DNA from: Mesodorylaimus sp. YZB2_4
Lineage: Eukaryota; Nematoda; Enoplea; Dorylaimida; Dorylaimidae
Assembly: GCA_030248295.1 (NCBI GenBank)
Contig: JASANH010000086.1
Location: 102,774 to 166,773, forward strand
DNA length: 64,000 nucleotides
Direction of reading: 5' to 3'
Of the stretch, positions 55,041 to 64,000 are shown one piece after another. Below the pieces are notes generated by a model. The model searched no databases. It was not told the origin of the DNA and was given only the letters and a program-made list of their open reading frames with translations. Numbering within the stretch: position 1 is the stretch's first letter; each line of letters opens with the position of its first letter. Position numbers and translations under genes: made by a program.

Positions 55041-56430
55041 GATTTCTTAAAAGCGCATAGTCCCTTTATCACAGTGTCAATTGGTAAAGAATTCCATAAA
55101 TGCAGAGCGCTATATTCAAATGATTGTTCAAAACAGTCCGTCCGGTGGTTTGGAACCACTAAGAAATGCGGCTCAATAACGGTTCTCGCACTTCTGCGCT
55201 GACCAGTATCAGATTGATGCTATAGATGACGATTTGGATAGGCCGTATAACCATTGTAGATTTTGTAGAATAAAAGACCCTTGAAGTAATTGCGACGCTT
55301 TTGTAAAGTTGGCAGACGCAGCTTGAGTAATGCGTCTCCATACGAAATGGTCCAGTCGTTGAGTATGGACCGGACGGCGAATTTCTGTGAGCGCTCAATA
55401 TCTTCGATTAGAGACTTTTGGATTGGCGACCAAGCAGTACATCCATAGTCCAGGCATGGTAGAACACATTGCAAGTAGATAATTTGGAGGATGCGTGATG
55501 ACAGTTTCCCAAAACGACGCCTAGCGCTGCCCATCATTGATCTCGCCTTTTTTGATACAGTTCTGCGGAGCCCTGAGAATTGTAAGTTCGATGGCAGTAG
55601 TATCCCAAGATATTTTACAACATTCTTAAAACGGAGCTGTTGACCTTGTAAAAGTATGGCTGGCGGGACCATAGCTTGTCGTGATTAGCGAAATACGCAA
55701 GCGCAAGTTTTATCCAGGTTAAGTGATAATCCCATTGATAAGATGGAACTGTCAATGTAGTCGACGGCAGGTTGTAGCACAGCTCGCAACATCTCCACCG
55801 ATTTTCCTGGCGTAAGTATAGCAATATCATCTGCATGAGCCTTAACTAATAGGCCAGGAAACTTCGCCGCAAAGTTATTTAGTAGTGGATCAATAAACGC
55901 GATAAACAAGGTCGGTGTAAAAACTGAACCTTGAGGAACGCCTGACGTGACTGGCATTTCAATCGATGTGGCGCTATCCACCTTCGTGATTTGTGATCGA
56001 TGCGATAAGTAAGAGTGAAGCCAGCGTAGAAGTTTTGTAGGCAGGTAGCGTAGAAAGCAATTTAGCATGCGATACTTGATCGAACGCTTTCCGAATATCG
56101 AAAAACACTCCACCAACCAGTCGGAAATTGGGACCATCAAGCCAGTTGTGAGTAGTTTGAGTAATTCTGATCAAAGCCGTAGCGGACGAATATCCAGGTC
56201 GGAATCCGTGCTGATGACAGGATAATTTTAGCCGAGGAAACAATAGGAGTTGAACATGTTTCTCAAGAATTTTTGACAATATTGGCAGTAGTGAAATCGG
56301 GCGATAGTTGCTGACCAGCGAGGAGTCTCCAGCTTTTGGGATTGGAATGACTACCGCAGTTTTCCATCGTCTTGGGAAACAATCTTCGTCGATAGATCGA
56401 TTGCATAGAGCTGTTAGTTGCCCTCTCAAG
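55041..56430 (-). pseudogene. CR1/Jockey-like LINE reverse transcriptase fragment
   Basis: Minus strand, three overlapping frames. 56429-55974: WKTAVVIPIPKAGDSSLVSN, YRPISLLPILSKILEKHVQL, HGFRPGYSSATALI, FFDIRKAFDQVSH (first catalytic Asp). 56140-55685: LHSYLSHRSQ, TSGVPQGSVFTPTLFIAFID, KAHADDIAIL (YADD box as HADD), LGLSLNLDKT-type thumb. 55672-55220: KYLGILL, LPCLDYGCTAWSP. Frameshifts at ~56050 and ~55680 disable it. No endonuclease and no clear 3' tail, so it is a 5'-truncated, decayed copy of a clade different from the Tx1-like LINEs here. Confidence 0.85.
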
Positions 56431-56587
56431 TTGACCCTCTAACCTCCTAAATTCAAAATTAATGAATTCTGACTTCAAAAAACCAACCAGAAAACCCACC
56501 TCTCACCCGTAATCTGGTGTCGTTAGGTCACGCGCCAGGCGACAGTGTCGACGATGAACGCACGATGAATTATGAAGCTCAAGACTG

Positions 56588-56833
56588 CTACGGGAACTGG
56601 CCACACGCTTCCTGCGAGTGGCTAGTTCTTGTAGCACCAGCAGCTTTCAGACCTTGAATGAAGGCCAAAACTTTTATCTGGGACGACAGAGTCAGTCCCT
56701 TCAACTGATCGGCCAAAAGACCGGACTCACCTTCCAACGCTTCGTCACGCTTCGCTAATTCAGCCCGTCTCCGAGCGTCCTTGGCGTCGCGTGTAGCCTT
56801 CACCGATTCGGCCAGCTTGACCAATCCGTCCAC
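56588..56833 (-). other. 81-aa ORF, helical and charged, unrecognised
   Basis: A Lys/Ala/Glu-rich frame (KATRDAKDARRRAELAKRDE, then LLADQLKGLTLSSQIKVLAF) likely forms an amphipathic helix. It begins at ATG 56833, and lies 160 bp upstream of the CR1-like fragment on the same strand, so it may be a piece of that element's ORF1 or a host exon. Confidence 0.3.
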
Positions 56834-57480
56834 GTTTACTGACGCTTCCTCGCCGTGAATCCAGACAACGCTGGTCAGCTCTACTAACGAAATCTTTCAA
56901 TACAACGTGGTATCGGTATCGTTCTGTGGCTGGGCCACTATGGCCTTTGTCGACTTTTTCACGCCACCCTTTCGCCCTATCGCGTCGAGCGCTTTACTTC
57001 AGAAGTTTAGCGAGAAAAGCTGCGTGCCGCGGCAATTGGTTTTGTACTGACGTCGGTCTGACGCTTTCTTTAGTTTAGAGGCATTACTGTTACAAACTGA
57101 AACTACATAAACAACCGCGCACGGGGAAATTATCAACAGTAATTCTTTTCACAGTCGGCTTTGTAATGCTCTTTGCACATGGGTACAGAGTGCTGGAAGA
57201 ACTACGTAACCGGATACGCATGCTGCAGTAAATTTCGCGCTTGTAGTAGCTTATAGCAAGCGCCCAGACAAAAACCTGCGAGCCTCCAAATTCAAATTTT
57301 TTTAATTGAAAAAATAAAACATAATGGTTTGTTAGACGGTCTAGTGTGATGCGAGGAATTCAATGAAACTCTTATTTCCGCGATAGCATTCGAATTCCAA
57401 ATCTGAACCCTACCGTTCCATGCACGCGAGCCTATGGGCCAGTTCTCTCCGTGTTAGAGAACGAGTTTTAGCGTGGTTAG
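56834..57480. other. No gene recognised
   Basis: No coding or structural signal that I can support. Confidence 0.45.
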
Positions 57481-57690
57481 GACAGCCAGAGAATTCCTTA
57501 AGTATAGCCATGGCTCTAACTGCGGCTCTAACAACGGCTAAACCAGCACTTTCGCGCCGCACGGCTAAGTATAGGCATGGTTAGAGCCGAACGCCAAGAA
57601 GACATGACGCGTGTATGACGTTATGCGATGAGAGAAAACTTTGTTGCTGGAATCTTTTATGTGTTGAGATTTTTCAAAGATCAGGGGGGG
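57480..57690. repeat. Repeat related to 61770-61950
   Basis: GACGTTATGCGAT.AGAGAAAA..TTGTTGCTGGAATCTTTT is shared in direct orientation, while CGGCTAAACCAGCACTTTCGC..CGCACGGC is shared in inverse orientation, so one copy carries a local inversion. Both contain GGCTCTAAC/GTTAGAGCC self-complementary words. Confidence 0.7.
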
Positions 57691-57704
57691 GTGTAAAAAT
57701 TCCA

Positions 57705-58432
57705 CCTTATAGAACCTAGCCGTGCATAGTGACCACATCCCACGAAGCTCTAGCATTGCCGCAACTACGCACAATGCTACCATTCGTCAGGGCTTATGAA
57801 TAGAGAAGCTCGTGGAGAGGAAAAATTTTTCGCATAGTTTTTTGGTGGCAGCTTTGTGTTTTCTATTTCCAAGCCCTAAGCCTTGGTCTTTTTGAGGAAC
57901 CTTTTTTAGTGAGGGTCTTGCTAAATTGGCAAACTCTCCACTGAACCGTTCCCAAATTTCAAAAATCAAAAATGCCTTCACCCGCAACACCAATAATTTC
58001 ATTCCCGTTCGAAATGATTCTTAAACAACCTCTGTTTTCGACAAAAAGTTAAAAATTTTAGCATATAATGACCCATAAGTAAAATCGTCAATAAACATTT
58101 CCTACATCCTGCAGAATTTCCTGAATCACTACAGACACATTTCTCTAAAAACTTTTTGTAAATCACCCGAATATTCCAAAATTGCAGAATAAATGATTAA
58201 CCAAATGGTAACTAACAGATCTTATCGTTAGCGCAAAGAGATGGCATCAATCCGTCGACCTTCAAAACGTCCTTCCCAGCCTGCACGGCTACTAGAATGA
58301 ACCAGTCACCTCGTCTAAAACAAGTCGGTATATATTCACGCGTGTTATAGCCTGACTTTGCACCTAACTCGGTGCAACTTCCCTTCCCCATGTTCTCCAT
58401 GAGGCTCCCCCGAAAAATATACGCCCCCCTTC
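57705..58432 (+). repeat. ~1-kb repeat, copy 2, left part
   Basis: Split from its right part (59786-60010) by the hAT-like insertion; see copy 1. Confidence 0.8.
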
Positions 58433-59785
58433 CCAGGTCCGACCGATATATCGGTTGACCAATAATGTCGGCCGATAATTGCGTTATCGGTTATCGGCCG
58501 ATACCGATAATTTGTGCTGTGGATAATGCCGATAATGTAGATCTCCCTATCAATAATAGTTTAGGGCGAGCGGACGGCCTGTTGATAGTGATTATGACGA
58601 GGAGCAGGGAGCTACGGATTCTCGATCAAAGAGGTGCCCAAGAACAGTCTGGAGCTAAGTCACGACAAGTCACGATCACCATGATCATGACTTTTCTTGC
58701 TGGGATGCCCGCGATGGCACCAAAGCAGTTTACACTAAAAGTAGTTGGCTGTCTGTGTGTTGCATAGGCTAAGGTTGTGGGAAGGAGGTGGGGCTAGCCC
58801 TGTCTTGTTACTTGCATGCTTCTCAATGAAGGCGACCTCTTTGCCTGGTGTCGTATTGTCATTATACTGTCACTCAGAAACAAGAGTCCTTCTCAGGCCC
58901 CCGCGGCACAATAAATTACTCGTTAGTCTGACTCAAAAAAGGGGCTATGACTACAAATTATCGCTGTAGTCGTAGCATACACCCTTGAGTGAGATTTTTG
59001 GGGATAAGGTTAGTCTTTCCCCATTTGGAGTCAGGGACAGGAATGGTGATGGCCTTCAGGGTCTTCTGGGGCTGGAGATAACCCTGAAGGTGAATCTCCG
59101 ATGCATGTTTTTTGAGATGGGGAGCAGGGTCAGGACCCCAGTCGAACACTAGCGCCCTCAAAAAGTAGTGAAGGGATCTGCTTTGCATATTAAACTCATT
59201 ATCCCTACCCAGAGTTCAACAAAAAGAGTTTTATACGGTTCCGTGTCTTATTGAAGTTTCCAGAGTGTGCATGTGCACATAATGTACCTCCGCTTGTAAG
59301 ATAGAAGCAACAAAATCCAGTTTATATTCCAATTATAATAAAGGGAGCTCTGCTGTTTCATGAGTAACTTCCTTTTACTCAAGCATCCAGTCCCTGTCCT
59401 GCCAGCTGGGTTTTAATATTTATGCCCACTTCCTGACAGTGTCACACGGATGGTCCCAGAGGTGTCATGCGTTGCCTCAAGTGTATGTCATCTGCGAAGA
59501 GGAGTTTTTAGTTGGTATATTGCTACTCACATAGTCTCCGGTCTCGAGATTTTGGGCTACCATATTGATTCAAATTGGTCTTTAAAGGAAGCCTAGCATG
59601 CGAAATTGAAAAATTGCATGTTTTAAGGATGGGGATCTGACCAAAATTTAAATTTCCCGCCATAAAACTTGTATTTTTCAAGTTTTTAAAAACTATCGGT
59701 ATTATCGGTTTTATCGGCCGATAATTGCATTATCGGGTATCGGTTATCGGCCGATACTGATAATTGCCTTATCGGTCGGACCTGG
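58433..59785. mobile_element. hAT-like nonautonomous DNA transposon (1353 bp)
   Basis: Perfect 16-bp terminal inverted repeats CCAGGTCCGACCGATA at both ends and a perfect 8-bp target duplication CCCCCTTC (58425-58432 and 59786-59793). Multiple CCGATAA/TTATCGG words fill the subterminal 90 bp at each end, as in transposase-binding arrays. The interior has no transposase ORF, so mobilisation would need an enzyme in trans. An 8-bp duplication fits hAT (or P) superfamily. Copy 1 of the host repeat at ~53490 is the empty site. Confidence 0.9.
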
Positions 59786-60010
59786 CCCCCTTCGCCTACG
59801 GACGTAGTATCTATTTATAAGGTACGATCTGGATAAATATTCGCCAATTTCTCCTCCTGATCAATAGCTACAAAACTCCAAAGTCAAAAGTTAATCCACT
59901 TCTGCTGTAAACCTTTAAAATGATTTAGCATGCCCTAGATTTCTTCTATTGCCTAAAAATTGCCCCACACACACAAGAATCAAGCCGAAAAAATCTGAAC
60001 TTCAATACAT
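59786..60010 (+). repeat. ~1-kb repeat, copy 2, right part
   Basis: Continues the match GGACGTAGT..ATTT.TAAGGTAC with 53500-53740 up to AAAAAAATCTGAA. Confidence 0.8.
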
Positions 60011-60281
60011 TCTATTCCATCAACATATTGCTGTATAAAACGTACCTTATCCATGCGCATCCCACACAAAATTCGACAATTCCTTAGATTCTGCAATACT
60101 GTATATGAAAGTGCAGTAAAATCTACTTGAATCTGAAAAAATTCGTCAAAATAATAAAATAACCGTCAACATTTCCTACTGTTTCGAAAACTTGCTTTAC
60201 AAGGAGGTAACTAAACCAAAAAGTATCAAAACTGCCGCATATTCCCTAATAAACTACTGCAAAAAAATGCGCTTAAATTAA

Positions 60282-60431
60282 CCCTTAGTTGGTCTATTTG
60301 TTGGGTCCACAGACCCAAGTACGGCGGTTAGAACAAAGACCAGTTCTTAGACGCTGAAGGTGAACATAAAACCGGTTTTCACAAGGAAAAGACGCTCACG
60401 GCTAACCTGTTTCCACACGAACCAACTAAGA
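60282..60431. mobile_element. Decayed piggyBac-like MITE
   Basis: TTAA|CCCTTAGTTGGTC at the left, complement ACCAACTAAG at the right, ~150 bp. Same ends as the intronic MITE at 2843-2955. Confidence 0.6.
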
Positions 60432-61769
60432 TATTTTACGAAATAAATTAATAATCCGCAATATATTCTATTCTTTCAGAAACTTGCTCCACAAGCAGCT
60501 ACGTATGTCCGCAAATAAGTCTAACGATAAAATAAATATTGCGATTACGATAACTTGCACAACACGCCGCAACTGCCTTACAAAAACCCGCAAGGCTAAG
60601 CATATCACCACCAAGCACCACAAAGCCACATTTCTCACAACTCTACCAACAATCATCCATAAAATACCTGTGTCATCACCAAATATTTCTAGAAGACACT
60701 GATCATAACATCTTCTCTTTGCCACCCGCCGCCACGCCTTCAACACGTGAGCATTCATACCCCCGTGCTATAGCCACATGCGCACTGGCCGAGCCAAACC
60801 TTCTTCACTGTACTTTCCACAGGCCACACACGCAAAATACAAGCACCCCAACCCCCCTCCTCCGTCCATACTTTTTATACTCTATTCCTCAGGTAAGCGC
60901 TACCGCGCTTACGATCCCAAAAACACGTTTTTCATCGTGGCGACTCGCTTCACTCGCCAATCGGCGCTGCGCGCCTCTTTTGCATTAAGCCAGCAGCTTG
61001 GAGGAGTTAAGCTTCCGATGTTACTGTACATAGGTAGGTAGTCAGCGCCTTATAGCCGCATTCCCAAAAGAAGTTGACGTGTATGCGGAGTTCGCACAAT
61101 TCCTAATACATGGCCTCGTCCTTCTGTCTAAGATTTGGGTCAACACCTGTAAAATCAAAATTTCGCGGCAGTTACTCGGCGCGGCTGTGCCTGTGATTAT
61201 GGCAGCCATTGCGAAGTGCAACTGAGGGCCTGTTCGGGTGAATTAATGCGCATCCGCCCACTTTGTAGTTGCTTACAACGCCCAGCCGCACTTGTCTACC
61301 ATCATCACAAGTCTGAATTTCCATTTTCTCGTCCAAGGACATTAACAGTATGTATACATCGACAGGCGCGGTAGCTGCCCTGTTCAGCCCAGCCACACAG
61401 ACGCGGAATGTTAAGTGGGCAACTTTGATCGTTCATAACTCGACAACAAATCAACAAAAATATGAGTGAGCTATCTTTGCCAAGATTAATAATCGCGCAA
61501 AATTTCATTCAAAAGGGTTTCGCCATTCTTGACGTCCAGAATGCGTGTTTTGCTGTTCCAGAGATGGCGACGACGAGGACGACGAAGTACTTAGCACAAG
61601 CCCACAGCAATAACCACTGAAGTTACAGATAAAAAGTTTAGTTTTTCTGGAAGCTCCCATATCAGGGGTTATTCTGTTGAGGGTGTGATGTTAGGATTCA
61701 GGCTAATTAATTTTTATGCTCTAATAACTAGATTTTAGCACAGATACCACCGGGAGGAGGAATATTTTT

Positions 61770-61950
61770 GTTGGCCGTGCGGTGCGAAAGTGCTGGTTTA
61801 GCCGTAGTTAGAGCCGCAGTTAAAGCTGTGGGCCAGGAAGACAAGACGCGTGTTCTGTATGACGTTATGCGATAAGAGAAAAATTCGTTGCTGGAATCTT
61901 TTGCGTGATGAGATTTTCGAAGGGTCGGGTGGGGTCGGATTGGACTAGGA
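61770..61950. repeat. Second copy of the 57480-57690 repeat
   Basis: See that entry; the first ~45 bp are inverted relative to the other copy. Confidence 0.65.
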
Positions 61951-64000
61951 GTGCTGTACCAAAGCCGGCCAATTTTTTTGATTTGAAACTGAACAGCTCG
62001 GGGCTAATCGTGAGCGGGTTTTTTGGACCTTAGAACCGCGTGAGCTTCCTTCGGTTTGGTGGCTACTGAGGCTGCGAAGCTGTTGTAGTGCATCAATACA
62101 TTTGACGAGTGCGGCCTTGCTGGACGCTCTAGAAGAGAAGCCATCGTCGGGATAAGCGCGGCAGCGGAATGCTTCAACAATATGATAACTCTATAACTAA
62201 AAGGAGTCATATGTAATACACTACAAAGAGTATAGTGTGGAAACCTTTTTTGCAAGAGACTTGCGTCAGCGGATGTATTCTAAACTCTCAACCAGAATAC
62301 AGGTGCGAAAAAGTATAAGTGTTTCTGAATAAATCTGTTATCCGACAAGAACAAAGTTAGCCCAGCCACTGTGCTCTGACTGAATGGAGGGCGAGACTGG
62401 GTTCGCTGGGCTCTCTCGGTGGCGTTTGTGAATAAATTGTGATCAAACAGTATCCCCAGTGATAAAAAGTGTAACAGGGCATTTCCTGTCTCAGCTACTC
62501 CATTCAGGCAATTAAGAAATGGCAAACAGGCTGACAATCACGAGTTCTATCGCAGTAGGCTGGTCGCCAAAAACGATGCCATTAGTATGCTGGCTCCGCA
62601 GAAGCTATATTGTCTGTTCTAGTTTCTTTCTGTTCTAATTTTCTGTTCTAGTTTATTGTCTTTTTCCATTGAAATGTGTCCTCTTGCTGAACTGGGGAGA
62701 TCAGACGCGCCAAAAGCCTCACAGAAAAGGTCGAATTATAAGAGAGCAAAGGCATAGCCAAATTGCACTGAACCTGAAATGAGTACTTATTAATGACTTT
62801 ATTTACTAATGGAATATCTGTACTGATAAGTTGTGGTACATCGCCCCGTTTGACAAGCTCCTCATTCAAAAAGCTTGTTGAACATTTTAAAAACAAGAAT
62901 GCTGTAACACTAGAACGCTGGAATAAGTTTTTTCTTCCCTGTACAGTGTGGTAGAGCGCAGTATATGCTACAGCAAAGTGTGAACTAGAACTGATACTAA
63001 TGAGTTATTGAGAGGCATATACTCGTATATCAATTAGTTCTGACCTGATTGCTGATTATTTATGTGTGATCTTTATCAAGCACAGGGATGAATTTGTAAA
63101 CCCGAGTAGTTATCCCTGGTACTTTGGGGAGCACACATGGAGTACATGCAATGCGTTAAGATACTCCTGTACAAAACATACTCCTGTGCAGAACATATTC
63201 TTGTACAGAGCATAGGTAGGCTAATGTAACGTATACCCAGACTGCCTCTATTTCAAGACAGGCGACTCCACCCACTCTTCTCCATGATAGAGAGAGAGAG
63301 AGCGTGCTCACAAAACAGAAACGCTTCGCCAGACAGACGCCCTGAGGGCCAAACCGAGGCAGAGCCTGAAGTATAAGCTGGCTTCGGGCTCAGTTGGGAC
63401 TATCAAGAAATCTTCCTCATAGAAAATCTCTAGCAAATAATGTTTTGTCAGAGCCAAGAAAAAACCATTTGACAGACGCATTATGGCTATTAGACGCCTT
63501 GGGAAACCCATACCATATGGAAAGTCGTACATACTCGGGCACTATGGGAGAGAGGAAGCCTGCTTACAAAGCTATAGCCCATCACCAGACAGGCGCCGTG
63601 AATCCTAGTTTGCCTCCATTTTTTAGGCGATGGCTTCTGCGTCTAGAGCGATGCCAAACTTAAACGGCCTAGTTGGGAACCAGGTTTTTCAAAGTGCTGT
63701 GACCAATTGTCAGAAATTCTATCATAGCTTTAAATGAACTCGCATTCCATCATATTCGCAGAGGATAATAGTTGTAAGGGTATCAAGTGTGGATACTAAA
63801 CGTTAGTCAAGAAGGTTACACGGATAGAAAGGCCAGTGAGAGAATATGTAAGAAGGTCGCGAGCAGGTCATAGCCAACAGGAAAGGTTAGGCGTCGGGAA
63901 TGCAAATGAGGGCTGGAGGTGATTGAGTGTGTTGGTAGGAAGTGTATCTATCGGCAGTGTGTGGATGAGGAGTAAATGAAAGGCGGTCGCTCCCTTGTTG
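61951..64000. other. No gene recognised
   Basis: Only short ORFs (62004-62255, 62648-62896, 63394-63663) without motifs. An (AG)n stretch of ~14 bp occurs at 63290-63302. Between 60432 and 61769 likewise nothing is supported except a small GTAAGCG..CGCTTAC palindrome at 60893. Confidence 0.5.

Overview
The window is eukaryotic nuclear DNA, most likely from an invertebrate animal. The protein-coding genes have short introns with GT/AG borders (57-445 bp), TATA boxes occur at eukaryotic spacing, and almost every animal transposon class is present: BEL/Pao, Ty3/gypsy gag, Tx1/L1-like and CR1-like LINEs, FLYWCH-MULE, Helitron, and pogo-, hAT- and piggyBac-like MITEs. The sequence does not let me name the phylum.

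Region 1 (1-13.4 kb) is gene-dense and looks like part of an endogenous, intron-bearing dsDNA-virus-like element, or a set of virus-derived genes next to host genes. It holds the last four exons of a protein resembling the double-jelly-roll capsid-like family (+), a six-exon receptor-like membrane protein (-), a TATA box followed by a 46-aa membrane ORF, a three-exon 717-aa protein with a 230-aa protein read in another frame of the same three exons (+), an 86-aa CxxC protein (+), an RRM protein with six 20-aa repeats (-), and an A32/FtsK-HerA-type packaging ATPase whose first intron splits the Walker A motif (-).

Region 2 (13.5-28.5 kb) contains a decayed LINE (-) and a giant imperfect palindrome: arms of about 4.3-4.4 kb (16503-20839 and 22580-26986) around a 1.74-kb centre holding a MULE transposase and a BEL/Pao fragment. 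The right arm ends exactly where a second ATPase copy is cut off. That copy has both introns at the same positions as the first. Its 5' side is followed by GC-rich DNA and a CCAAT/GC-box cluster.

Region 3 (28.5-47.4 kb) is nested transposons: a PIF1 helicase remnant, a LINE split by a complete but mutated BEL/Pao element with 370-bp LTRs, a gypsy gag interrupted by a 427-bp TG..CA insertion with a 4-bp target duplication, a tRNA-derived segment, a Helitron remnant, and a second LINE copy in opposite orientation.

Region 4 (47.4-64 kb) is mostly non-coding repeats: a tRNA-like SINE candidate, two pogo-type MITEs (one with a CENP-B-like HTH remnant), copies of a ~1-kb unclassified repeat, a CR1-like LINE fragment, and a 1353-bp hAT-like element with perfect 16-bp TIRs and 8-bp TSDs, inserted into one copy of that repeat while the other copy preserves the empty site. 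I see no rRNA, CRISPR or functional tRNA gene.
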